The position numbers and the translations under genes were made by a program. A DNA stretch of 64,000 nucleotides, taken from assembly GCF_900452865.1 (NCBI RefSeq), contig NZ_UGOZ01000001.1, positions 1,364,001 to 1,428,000 of the forward strand. The letters run 5' to 3'. This document shows, one piece after another, positions 24,691 to 32,839 of this stretch. Every line of letters begins with the position of its first letter. Positions within the stretch are counted from its first letter, which is position 1. The notes under the pieces were generated by a model. That model did no database searches, was not told where the DNA came from, and worked only from the letters and a program-made list of their open reading frames with translations. This stretch comes from Legionella taurinensis. GTDB lineage: Bacteria; Pseudomonadota; Gammaproteobacteria; Legionellales; Legionellaceae.

Positions 24691-26193
24691 ATGTCAAGGA
24701 TCGGTCTTATCAGACAGGGTTTCTTTAACCCATCACTTAAAGCCAGTCACCCACCCCCTTTTTCATTTATCGATGACTTTAATCTAAATCAGTTGCGATT
24801 TGAGTTTTCAAGTCTTTATTCGCTGTTTATCGCTAACCAATCGTTAATGAAAAACCATCAGGAAGTCGTTTTCTACCTCGATTATTTAAGCCAAATGTTA
24901 ATGGATTATTATACGGTCGATTACGTAGCGGACGAGTTGGAAAAGATTCGCCTAAAAAAGCAAACGATTACCCGGTTCATTCAAGACGATTTTGTTTTAG
25001 AAAAAACACCGGAGGACCCTGAAATAAGGGGTGATCAATCCCCTTTATCGCCGTGGCTGACGCTTAAAAAAACCACCGTCTCCGTGGGGAAAACAGTAAA
25101 AAGTTCCGCCCGGGTTCGCAGTTACGTAGCCCGCCTGATCGCGGCACGATCGTATTGGAATACCAGCCGTTCACTTGCCAATCAGGTGATTCGCCTCGCG
25201 GTGGCTTCGGGGGTTTCAGCCGAGTTTATGCGATTTAATCAAGCCCTGGGGGTCTACTGCGGGGTTTCTGAGGTCATGCAGGTCCTGGATCAAATGCAGG
25301 GGGTTCTGCGGGTTTCCAGTGTGGCTTTAAACGGTTTGCGTTTACTGATTAATACGTCCACCTTCCTCAAGCACCTGATTCATGCCGCCAGTAATGACAA
25401 CCTGTCGCTAAAAAAGGTGTTCCTGCAGGAAATTGAAAAGCGCATTTATACCCTAATGGATGATTCCATGTGGACGAGTGTGAATTTTATTAATAATTAC
25501 CGGGAGTTAGTTAACTTGTCAGCCCCGGCGGCTGCCCGTCTTAGTTTGATATTCCTGGGGATGGATGCGGTGATGCTGTTGGTCAGTTGGCTCATTGAGA
25601 TGAAAAATTATTGCCAGCGTCTGCAGGAATTAAAGAGTAAAAAGAAAGAGGAGATCACGGCCTGGGAGGCCGCGCTTATTCATCGCCAGATCAACCTGCT
25701 TGCCGATGAGTGGCAAGTCCAATGCGACTACCATGTGTTTAATCTGGTTGCCGCGATCCTGCTTTGCACGGTGTTTGCGATGACCCTGCTGACCGTCAAT
25801 CCGGTTCTGCTGGGCGCTCTGGCGCTGCTTAGCATGGTGGGCAATGCCATGTACAATTCAGCCAATGAGTTTAAACAATACCGGCAGGCCGCCAGCCGGG
25901 TCACGCGTGAAAAATCAAACCGCCTATCCGGTCTTAAAGGGATTCAACCATTGCCTGAATTAACGGCCAGGCAGGATGAGGCATTCGCCGTTTTTCTGGA
26001 CTCCTTTCTTTTTAATGTTGTCTTTACTGCCTCATTGATTGCTGCGGCGGCTGTTTCATTGCCTTTAGCCGGGATGATGGTGTTGTGTTATGCCGGTTAT
26101 AAATTCACGCAGGCATGTGGAGAAAAAACAAGTCAGGCGGAATCGGCGGTAAGCCCCGAGTGTGTCTACCGCCTGTCGATGGATTTTCATTAA
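24691..26193 (+). CDS. Large membrane/helical protein; possible secreted effector
   Basis: A 500-residue protein without a signal peptide. Hydrophobic helices lie at about residues 285-305 (SLIFLGMDAVMLLVSWL), in a pair at about 350-390 (NLVAAILLCTVFAMTLL and LGALALLSMVGNAMY), and in another pair near 435-470. Between them is a long charged, coiled-coil-prone region (QELKSKKKEEITAWEAAL). Paired hydrophobic hairpins inside an otherwise soluble helical protein are common in Legionella effectors that insert into host membranes. No domain is recognised; a bacterial membrane protein is equally possible. It is monocistronic, followed by a strong bidirectional hairpin. Confidence 0.6.
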   Translation: MSRIGLIRQGFFNPSLKASHPPPFSFIDDFNLNQLRFEFSSLYSLFIANQSLMKNHQEVVFYLDYLSQMLMDYYTVDYVADELEKIRLKKQTITRFIQDDFVLEKTPEDPEIRGDQSPLSPWLTLKKTTVSVGKTVKSSARVRSYVARLIAARSYWNTSRSLANQVIRLAVASGVSAEFMRFNQALGVYCGVSEVMQVLDQMQGVLRVSSVALNGLRLLINTSTFLKHLIHAASNDNLSLKKVFLQEIEKRIYTLMDDSMWTSVNFINNYRELVNLSAPAAARLSLIFLGMDAVMLLVSWLIEMKNYCQRLQELKSKKKEEITAWEAALIHRQINLLADEWQVQCDYHVFNLVAAILLCTVFAMTLLTVNPVLLGALALLSMVGNAMYNSANEFKQYRQAASRVTREKSNRLSGLKGIQPLPELTARQDEAFAVFLDSFLFNVVFTASLIAAAAVSLPLAGMMVLCYAGYKFTQACGEKTSQAESAVSPECVYRLSMDFH

Positions 26194-26202
26194 TCCTCCT
26201 GA

Positions 26203-26230
26203 AATCCAGCGCCTGAATCGGCGCTGGATT
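26203..26230. terminator. Bidirectional hairpin between convergent genes
   Basis: AATCCAGCGCC and GGCGCTGGATT form a perfect 11-bp stem with a 6-nt loop, between the stops at 26193 (+) and 26236 (-). It probably serves both genes. Confidence 0.7.
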
Positions 26231-26235
26231 GATGC

Positions 26236-26475
26236 TTAACGCCAGCAGCGTAGAAAACCTCGGGCATTGATCCAGCAATCGGGACGTCCTGGAGCAGGTC
26301 TTGCCCAGGGACCTGGGCTATTGGGAACGCAGCGTCCAAATGCCGTCATGTGATACCCAAATCCACACCCCTGTGCGGCCTGCGTTGAGGTGGAATAGGC
26401 AAAACCTAACATCAATGCACTGCCAAGCAGTAAAGCAGACAGGAGCGGGGTACGGCGGATTGCATGTGTCTTCAT
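26236..26475 (-). CDS. Small exported GCG_CRPN-like peptide
   Basis: A 79-residue protein with a long signal peptide (LLSALLLGSALMLGFAYS, cleavage after TQAA). The mature 40 residues read GCGFGYHMTAFGRCVPN, then a Pro/Arg/Trp-rich tail ending FLRCWR. The G-C-G-x-G-x-H ... C-x-P-N pattern matches the GCG_CRPN motif of small secreted bacterial peptides. The four Cys suggest two disulphides. The start at 26475 has AAGGAG 5 nt upstream. Function unknown. Confidence 0.7.
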   Translation of the reverse strand: MKTHAIRRTPLLSALLLGSALMLGFAYSTSTQAAQGCGFGYHMTAFGRCVPNSPGPWARPAPGRPDCWINARGFLRCWR

Positions 26476-26650
26476 GACATCTCCTTTTTTGCTGATTCCC
26501 ACTAAGTATAGAAATGATTGCGAAAAATGACCAAAAAATAGACAAGTGCATGAATTTTATAGGATAAGTAACCCTTGGGTGACACCGTGTTTGCGTATTT
26601 TTTAGAATAAAGGCATAGTGGTCATGGGATTAACTTTGTAAGGATAATGA

Positions 26651-26941
26651 ATGAGTAATCAGCACCGCCATCAGGGGACTTTTTTCAATGGAAACGGTCA
26701 TTCCCATGGGCACCCCGCTCAATCGCAGGGACAAACGCATGGGCATGGACAGAATCAGCCCCATGGCTTACCCACACACCAGCACCACCATGGCCATGCC
26801 CCGGTCTTTTTTCCACCGGCACCCGTTGTCGTTCAACCGTCTGTGCATCAGCACCACCATCATCATGGTCATTCCCATTCCCATTCCCATTCCCATTCCC
26901 ATTCCCATTCCCATTCCCATTCCCATTCGCATGGTCACTGA
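26651..26941 (+). CDS. Histidine-rich protein with HS-repeat tail
   Basis: A 96-residue low-complexity protein, about one-third His, rich in Gly, Ser, Gln and Pro. The tail holds ten His-Ser dipeptides encoded by a CATTCC hexanucleotide array. Clusters such as HQHHHHHGHSHS would bind Ni, Zn, Co or Cu, so metal storage or buffering is likely. There is no export signal. The start at 26651 follows AAGGATA. The repeat makes length variation between strains probable without frameshifts. Confidence 0.7.
   Translation: MSNQHRHQGTFFNGNGHSHGHPAQSQGQTHGHGQNQPHGLPTHQHHHGHAPVFFPPAPVVVQPSVHQHHHHHGHSHSHSHSHSHSHSHSHSHSHGH
26870..26929 (+). repeat. Hexanucleotide tandem repeat (CATTCC)10
   Basis: Ten consecutive 6-bp units: nine perfect CATTCC and a last CATTCG. 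It lies in frame in the His-rich gene, each unit encoding His-Ser. Slippage changes the protein by two residues at a time. Confidence 0.95.
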
Positions 26942-26951
26942 GGAAGTGAAC

Positions 26952-26977
26952 GCAGTTGCCAGTTTTCTGGTAACTGC
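26952..26977. terminator. Bidirectional hairpin between convergent genes
   Basis: GCAGTTGCCAG and CTGGTAACTGC pair over 11 bp with one G-T wobble around TTTT. It lies between the His-rich gene (+) and the EAL gene (-), ending 2 bp before the latter's stop. Confidence 0.55.
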
Positions 26978-26978
26978 C

Positions 26979-28556
26979 TTAGGAATGTCCTTCACAATAG
27001 GCGATAAACTGTTCTGCTGACAGTGCCTTTGAAAACAACCAGCCTTGCCCGAATTCAACGTGACGATGGACAAGGTAATCGACTTGTTCCGGTTTCTCGA
27101 TTCCTTCAGCGACGACCGCGAGATTTAAGGTTTTTGCCATTTCAATGATGTGCGGCGTGACGCTGCTTGAAGCGGCGTCAATGCCAATGGTATCAATGAA
27201 TGATTTATCGATTTTTAAGATATCCAGTGGGAAATTCTGCAGGTAGGACAAGCTTGAATAACCAGTACCAAAATCATCAATCGCCACAATGTACCCGGCT
27301 TCTCTGGCGCGTGTTAAGGTCTCTTTGGCCGATTGAGCCTCAAGAAAGCCGCGTTCGGTGGCTTCTAGCCATATCTGACTCGGTTGGATGCCGGTGCCTT
27401 TCAGTTTGTCGTGAAGCACATCCAGAATACGTCCGCTCTGGATATCGCGCGGACTTAGATTGATGGAGATGTGTAGAGACGGATGCGCGGATAAAAAAGG
27501 CCCGAGTTCTTCAATGATGGCTTCAATGATTTTATCGGTAATGCCTAAAATTAAGCCGCTGTCTTCGGCCTGAGGGATGAAAAGATAAGGTTTAACCATC
27601 CAGCCGTCGGGACGCCGCCAGCGGGCCAGGGCCTCAGCACCGATGCATTGGCCCGTTTTTAAGTCAACAATGGGTTGGTAATGGGCAATTAATTCATGAT
27701 TTTCAATGGCGACCGCGAGTTCACCGAGCAGAGAAAGACGCTGGCGGGAATAGTAAACAACCATACCAATCACAAACAGCGCGATAAGCAGCCCGAAGGG
27801 AAGAAAAAACAATTGGGTCTGCTTGAAATTCTCATAGACACGGGATTTGGGTTCCAGCGAAAACACCAGGAACTGGGTTTTTTGGGCTATCCCGACTAAA
27901 TAGCCCGCCATCGAACCATGGACCTGGTTTTCTTTATACTTAGTCAGCAAGTGTTTAATGAGGGTCGGATCAGGATTATTAAGCTGCCCAAGCAGTTGGC
28001 CTTTACGCGTCACAATGGCAATCTGAATGTCCGGATCGACGATGATATCCACGAAACGCTTCGGATCGATGAGGAGTTGGTAATTTTTATATTTAAGCGC
28101 GATGAAGTGTTCGCGATCATCAAGTAAGGATTGAGCGTCAAACGACGCTTCGACGCCATAGGCGGTGACGTAATCGGCTGAGAATTGAGGTAATTTGCCG
28201 CGTACCGGTCCCCAGGTTGTGCATACCAGCCTGCCTTGCTTAAAATAACCCACTTCTTCAACGACACGATTATCCAGCGTTATCTTACGCATTAAATGAA
28301 TATGAGCCGGTGAGCAGGGCTTTTTGACCGGGGTATTGGCCAGTGATTGCAGGGTGCTGTTGGCTTGGACAAACGTAATGAAGGCACGGGTTAAGGCACG
28401 TTGGCTGATGTCAGCCAGGTAATCTTTTTCCAGTTGTACCGCACGGATGAAAGATAAATAAAAAGCAGCGCCAAGAGGCAGGATTGCCCCGACCAAGGCA
28501 AGTAAAATAGCCAGAGTTATCACACCGGTGCGACGCAATCGATCATCCTTGTCCAA
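26979..28556 (-). CDS. CSS-motif EAL-domain c-di-GMP phosphodiesterase
   Basis: Membrane-bound phosphodiesterase of 525 residues hydrolysing c-di-GMP. N-terminal helix (ITLAILLALVGAILPLGAAF), a periplasmic CSS-type sensor region with PCSPAHIHLM and VCTTWG (paired Cys), a second helix near 255-275 (LPFGLLIALFVIGMVVYY), then an EAL domain. The EAL motif is intact (GAEALARW), as are DDFGTGYSS and LKIDKSFID, so it should be catalytic. CSS-EAL enzymes such as PdeB/PdeC of E. coli respond to periplasmic thiol redox state. The gene stands alone; a DnaA-box element lies about 270 bp upstream. Confidence 0.93.
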   Translation of the reverse strand: MDKDDRLRRTGVITLAILLALVGAILPLGAAFYLSFIRAVQLEKDYLADISQRALTRAFITFVQANSTLQSLANTPVKKPCSPAHIHLMRKITLDNRVVEEVGYFKQGRLVCTTWGPVRGKLPQFSADYVTAYGVEASFDAQSLLDDREHFIALKYKNYQLLIDPKRFVDIIVDPDIQIAIVTRKGQLLGQLNNPDPTLIKHLLTKYKENQVHGSMAGYLVGIAQKTQFLVFSLEPKSRVYENFKQTQLFFLPFGLLIALFVIGMVVYYSRQRLSLLGELAVAIENHELIAHYQPIVDLKTGQCIGAEALARWRRPDGWMVKPYLFIPQAEDSGLILGITDKIIEAIIEELGPFLSAHPSLHISINLSPRDIQSGRILDVLHDKLKGTGIQPSQIWLEATERGFLEAQSAKETLTRAREAGYIVAIDDFGTGYSSLSYLQNFPLDILKIDKSFIDTIGIDAASSSVTPHIIEMAKTLNLAVVAEGIEKPEQVDYLVHRHVEFGQGWLFSKALSAEQFIAYCEGHS

Positions 28557-28919
28557 GACGCCACTTTAATAATTATACAAAATTTTACCAAAAACAGCGG
28601 TATTTACGGTGATCTGTTTGCGAATTATTGGCTGTCAAGTCTGTTTTTTTATTAAAAATTTGGTACGATAGGTATCTTCCTGTTGGATCCATTCCCCGCC
28701 ACAACCTGTGGATATTTTTTTTGAGCACTCCGGTTTTTTTAATCGCCGTCGTGGTTAACACCATTTAAAATTCAATCCCCGTATGGCTTTTGAAGCCAAG
28801 CAATTCATTGTTATCTAAAAAGCCTTATCCACAAAATCTGTGGATAAGTCTGTGCATACACTGCAAAAAATCCCAAAATACAACCCCGTTTGCAATTGCT
28901 CAAATCTTTCCCAAGTGGT
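28557..28919. other. Intergenic region containing a repeat copy
   Basis: About 360 bp between the start of the EAL gene and the end of the GyrI-like gene. It contains the second copy of the element seen at 11690-11870: TGTGGATAT at 28707 followed by a T-run, and the convergent DnaA-box pair at 28825. The AT-rich part 28560-28670 probably holds the EAL promoter, but the boxes cannot be fixed. Confidence 0.5.
28825..28864. repeat. Convergent DnaA-box element, copy 2
   Basis: TTATCCACA at 28825-28833 and TGTGGATAA at 28839-28847, spacer 5 bp, followed by GTCTGTGCATACACTGC. It has the same layout as the copies at 11831 and 62030. Both boxes match the DnaA consensus exactly. Confidence 0.7.
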
Positions 28920-29387
28920 TTACGCGTCCTGAACGCCAATGTAGACGGCGCAGTCAAGTGGCCCGGAATAATGCTCAAAATCAACCCGGTAGGTGCGTCG
29001 GTGGCCTGGATTGGCTGCGAAGTAAGCCCAAACCGATTGCCAGGCATGAATAATGGCCTGGGGCATCACCCCCTGACTGGTAAACACCAGATAAGAGCCC
29101 TGGGGTACCGTTATCCTGGCAAGCGAGGACTCGGGGGACGGGTGGTCTGAAAGGGCAATCCCCGCTGTCACTGTGTAGGCGCCATTGACGTCGGACTCGT
29201 AATCGGAATACACCCCGTAAAGGCCGGCATGGCTTGGTTTAACCCAGGCCTGCTGATGCAACTCTTGCCACAAGGCAGGCAGTTTCGCGGTAAATGGATT
29301 GAATTCGCAGGCATTGTCGGTGCGAACCGACAGGCCAACGATAGGAAATTCACTTACAGTTTGAAGCGTAGGGGTAGCAGGAATCAT
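28920..29387 (-). CDS. GyrI-like / AraC effector-binding domain protein
   Basis: A 155-residue stand-alone effector-binding domain. The family layout is visible: SEFPIVGLSVRTDN near the start, GLYGVYSDYESDVNGAYTV in the middle, then QGSYLVFTSQGVMPQAI and the terminal DCAVYIGVQ. Such domains bind small hydrophobic or cationic ligands, as in GyrI/SbmC and the C termini of AraC-type regulators, but this protein has no DNA-binding part. The start at 29387 is preferred because AGGAAC lies upstream. Ligand unknown. Confidence 0.85.
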   Translation of the reverse strand: MIPATPTLQTVSEFPIVGLSVRTDNACEFNPFTAKLPALWQELHQQAWVKPSHAGLYGVYSDYESDVNGAYTVTAGIALSDHPSPESSLARITVPQGSYLVFTSQGVMPQAIIHAWQSVWAYFAANPGHRRTYRVDFEHYSGPLDCAVYIGVQDA

Positions 29388-29456
29388 TCTCCGGTTCCTC
29401 GGTTGAGCAGGGTGCATTCATCATACTTCCCTCACGGCGATGATTCCAGGGTTACT

Positions 29457-30950
29457 TCAATGGGGTTTTGTTTTCCCTTCCATGGACAGACTCTTTTCTT
29501 CCTGATCCTTGTTCTTCTTATCCTTGTCTTCCAGTGCCTTGGGCACGGCAGTAAAGAATTCGTTTGAGGGGTGCTTGTCGCTGGTATAAATTTTCCTCAA
29601 TTTATCAGACGCCTTATCATGAAGCCTGGCAATTTTCGCTGGATTGTCCACAGTGGCTACGAATGAGAAAATATGGCGGATGATTTCGTCAGAGAAAACA
29701 CTCAATGGGCTACTCTCCTGGGCTTGTCCCTGCAGGATGACTAAAAAATTGACCACCGTCTGCAAAGGAAGCTGACACAGTCCATCAATTTTTTGTTGTT
29801 CTTCAGGGTAGTCTTTAGCCCCAATGTCCAGATGCAAAGAGAAAGGAAGCAATCGGCCCTGGATTCCCTCAATAAACCCGGCAAGATCCTCTTTGCTGAA
29901 TTTATTGCCTACCAGGCTGATCCTCAAGCCATTGGGTAATTGATCGGCAATCTGCGCCAAGGTGCTGAGCGTCTTCTTGCCTAAGCTGTTCTGATTGAGG
30001 ATCAGGGTTAAATTCGCTGGGCATTTTTTCGATTGCAAGGCCTCCCACAGCGTTTTAAGCGCATCATCATCCAACAGATTTTTACTGAGATCGATGCAGG
30101 TGCCCGGAAGCACATTCCCTGAAGACAATGCCTTAGACAATGCCTCGATACCCAGGGAGTTGATGTCGTTGTCTTTGACATTCAACTTTAAAAGCGGGGA
30201 GTTGGGTTTTGCCAACAGGGTTGAAAAAGCATGAAGACCATCGGAGGCCAGGCGATTGCCTTCAAGATCGATGCTTAATTGATGTTGGGAGTTAAGTTTC
30301 TCTAGAGATTTGGTCATCGCTCGGCTGCTTTGTGCTGTCAAGCCAGTAAAACGCAGGACGATGGTTTGTTTCTTAGGGTAATTCGGGCTTTCAAGCGCTT
30401 CGAAAAGCTTGATGGCGCCTTCGTCTTTAAGGGGGGTGCTGCTTAAATTCAGCGTTAAATTGTCAGGTGCTTTGGACAACACGGTTTTTAATTCAGTTAC
30501 CGTTGTAAGGGAAACAGGGGAACCGGTCAAATCAAGGGTGAAATCCTTGGGGCATTTTCCTGAAGCAACGGCTGAAGCCAGAGGAGCTAAACTGCGAAAC
30601 GCGTTTTTTCCAATTTTTAATGTAATAGAGGATGGAAAGTGTTTCAGGTGGTTAGCTAATGAAGCAATGGCGCCATCACCGAGTTGAGTGGAGGTTAAAT
30701 CAATGACCACCGGGGATGAGAAAGAGGCCTTGGATAGGGCGAGCCATAATGCCTGGATTCCCTGGATAGAAAATTGATTACCGCTTAAATTATACGTGAT
30801 GGTCTGGCCATTGGCAGACGAACGCAATGCAGTGGCAAGGATTTGCAGATCCTCGTCATTGAGTTTTTGTTTGCTGCAATCAATGATGCCGTTGGCAGGA
30901 AATTTGCCTGCCTGGATGGATTTAATTAGCGTACTAAGGAATGGCTTCAT
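29457..30950 (-). CDS. Leucine-rich repeat protein with C-terminal F-box-like segment (paralog 2)
   Basis: A 497-residue soluble protein made of about 13 ribonuclease-inhibitor-type LRRs of 28-32 residues (for example LTLNLSSTPLKDEGAIKLF). After the repeats, about residues 415-450 read LSVFSDEIIRHIFSFVA, then DNPAKIARLHDKASDKL, which resembles an F-box (LPxEIIxxIF). The tail is charged (DKDKKNKDQEEKSLSMEG). It is paralogous to the next gene upstream on the same strand, and the pair may be co-transcribed. RI-type LRR proteins are typical Dot/Icm substrates (LegL families). The start at 30950 follows GGAG. Confidence 0.8.
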   Translation of the reverse strand: MKPFLSTLIKSIQAGKFPANGIIDCSKQKLNDEDLQILATALRSSANGQTITYNLSGNQFSIQGIQALWLALSKASFSSPVVIDLTSTQLGDGAIASLANHLKHFPSSITLKIGKNAFRSLAPLASAVASGKCPKDFTLDLTGSPVSLTTVTELKTVLSKAPDNLTLNLSSTPLKDEGAIKLFEALESPNYPKKQTIVLRFTGLTAQSSRAMTKSLEKLNSQHQLSIDLEGNRLASDGLHAFSTLLAKPNSPLLKLNVKDNDINSLGIEALSKALSSGNVLPGTCIDLSKNLLDDDALKTLWEALQSKKCPANLTLILNQNSLGKKTLSTLAQIADQLPNGLRISLVGNKFSKEDLAGFIEGIQGRLLPFSLHLDIGAKDYPEEQQKIDGLCQLPLQTVVNFLVILQGQAQESSPLSVFSDEIIRHIFSFVATVDNPAKIARLHDKASDKLRKIYTSDKHPSNEFFTAVPKALEDKDKKNKDQEEKSLSMEGKTKPH

Positions 30951-31049
30951 TATTTCTCCTGTCAAAGTATGAGCTTATTATAATATAAAAAAACCATTTT
31001 GATCGATAATTAATCAAAATGCATCGATGGCCTATCCCTGCGCACGGCT

Positions 31050-32702
31050 TTAAGTCAACTGAAGCGATGCAGACCTGACTAAGCCATCGCCCGTTGGTTC
31101 TGTGTTTTTTGGTGTAAGAAAAAAGCCAGACTTGTTCTGTTCCCGTTTGCGGTAAATACCCAGTAATTGATGAGTGGCCAATCGGTGGAGTTTGGACACA
31201 CTGGCTGGGTTTTCATGCGGAACGCAGTCTGAAAAAATGGTTGAGATGATTTCAACCGGTAAACGGGAAAGCACGTGATCCTGTGCATGCCCCTGGAGGA
31301 CAGTCAAAAACGCCAAGGCACTCTGGAACGATGCCTGCGTCAACTGATTGAGCTCGATCTGTTCCGGCGACTCTGGACTGTTACTTAAAAGAATACGACA
31401 CCCGACAGGGAGCCATTTTTTCCTTAATCCGTCAAGCAATGCCTTTTTGTCTTCTTCGCTGAAGCGGTTGTTGCTTAAATCGAGGGTCAATCCTGTCGGG
31501 AATTGTTCGATACTCTCAAGGAGGCTTTTCAGAGTATCCCCCGTTAAACCATTTTCACTGAAATTCAGGGTCAAACGGGCAGGGCAGGTTTCGGAGGTCA
31601 ACGCTGGCCATAGTGCAGCCAAGTCACTGTCTTTTAACTTATTTTTAGCGAGGTTAATCACCGTGCCGTTTGCTATTTTTGCGGATGAAAGCGTGATGGC
31701 CAGCGTTTTGACGCTAAGGAGGGCAAGTTGATTATTTTTAAAATTAAGCGCCAATGGCGGGCAGGATTCACGCCTTAACATGTGCCAAAAAGCAGTTGTG
31801 CTATGGGATGTGAGGTTGTTGCCGGCCAGGCTTAACGAGAGGCGGTGTTCGAGCCTTGCCTGAGTGAGCGTTGCTGCCAGGCTTTGCGCACCCGCGTCAG
31901 TCAGGCCGTTAAAATCAAGAATAAGGGTTTGCCTCAGGGGATAGCCGTTGGCTTGAAACGAGGCCGCCAGAACAATCACTCCCCCATCGCGAATGCTGTT
32001 GCTGCTCAGATTAAGCGTTAAGTCATTGGGCGCGAACGGTAAGGTTTTAGCGAGCGTGTCCATGCTTTTTGAGGTAAGCCCATTGAAACTGACATTCAGG
32101 GTCAATTGTTCGGGACCGCAAGCCAGTTTTTCAGCGACTTGGGTCATGCCGGCATCCTTCATGTCGGTGCTTTTTAAGCTAAGCGTCAATCGATTCGGCC
32201 AACGTTTCGACTCCAGTGATTGGGCGAAATGGCTGGCGGCGGCCTCTGAGAACGCGCGGTTACCTTCAAAATCCAGGGTTAAATCAGTCGGGCAATGGCC
32301 TGTGGCGAGTGCGGCGGCAATGAATTGGGCACCGTCAGCAGAAAAGCGGTTATAGCCGAGCTTGAATGTTATTAACGGTGGAAAGTGACCGCTTGCCAGG
32401 GCATGGGCTAAACAGCGAAGCGCCTCATCATTCAATTGATTATGCGACAGATCAAAAACCAAGGGTGAGGAGAACGTCAGAGTCGTCAAGGTATGACAAA
32501 GCGTGTCAATACCCGCAGCAGTGAACGTATTATGGCTTAAATTGTAAGTGACGGTCTCACCGTTTTGAGGTGCGTTTAAAACCTGAGCCAGTGCTTCAAT
32601 CTCGTTGTCGCCAAGCGCGCGATAACTCAAATCAATCCGGTAATCTTTAGGAAAATGTCCTTTTTTTAGTTCGTCCAGTTGAGCTGCGACAAAGGGATGC
32701 AT
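31050..32702 (-). CDS. Leucine-rich repeat protein with C-terminal F-box-like segment (paralog 1)
   Basis: A 550-residue LRR protein of the ribonuclease-inhibitor type, with about 15 repeats (LTLNLSSNSIRDGGVIVLA is typical). The region after the repeats, near residues 470-505, reads VLSRLPVEIISTIFSDCV, close to the F-box consensus, then NPASVSKLHRLATHQLLGIY, which aligns with the paralog. The start at 32702 follows CAGGAG, and the first residues HPFVAAQLDELKKGHFP align with KPFLSTLIKSIQAGKFP of the paralog. Domain order is the reverse of human FBXL proteins, which carry the F-box first. Ubiquitin-ligase adaptor activity is an inference. Confidence 0.8.
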   Translation of the reverse strand: MHPFVAAQLDELKKGHFPKDYRIDLSYRALGDNEIEALAQVLNAPQNGETVTYNLSHNTFTAAGIDTLCHTLTTLTFSSPLVFDLSHNQLNDEALRCLAHALASGHFPPLITFKLGYNRFSADGAQFIAAALATGHCPTDLTLDFEGNRAFSEAAASHFAQSLESKRWPNRLTLSLKSTDMKDAGMTQVAEKLACGPEQLTLNVSFNGLTSKSMDTLAKTLPFAPNDLTLNLSSNSIRDGGVIVLAASFQANGYPLRQTLILDFNGLTDAGAQSLAATLTQARLEHRLSLSLAGNNLTSHSTTAFWHMLRRESCPPLALNFKNNQLALLSVKTLAITLSSAKIANGTVINLAKNKLKDSDLAALWPALTSETCPARLTLNFSENGLTGDTLKSLLESIEQFPTGLTLDLSNNRFSEEDKKALLDGLRKKWLPVGCRILLSNSPESPEQIELNQLTQASFQSALAFLTVLQGHAQDHVLSRLPVEIISTIFSDCVPHENPASVSKLHRLATHQLLGIYRKREQNKSGFFLTPKNTEPTGDGLVRSASLQLT

Positions 32703-32839
32703 AGCCGACTCCTGCCAGTGAAATTGGTCGAAAATTGTACCATAAGTCGGCTCATTTGGCCACACAAAATACTAAAAAAACAAAGAATAAACAAATTGGC
32801 TATACTTTTTGTACACGGATGAAGGAAAGGTAGGAAGCC

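Noticed and set aside
26768-27073. Met-Gly repeat protein on the minus strand opposite the His-rich gene
   Set aside because: It is the antisense reading of the CATTCC repeat; the His-rich reading has a start site and a biological rationale.
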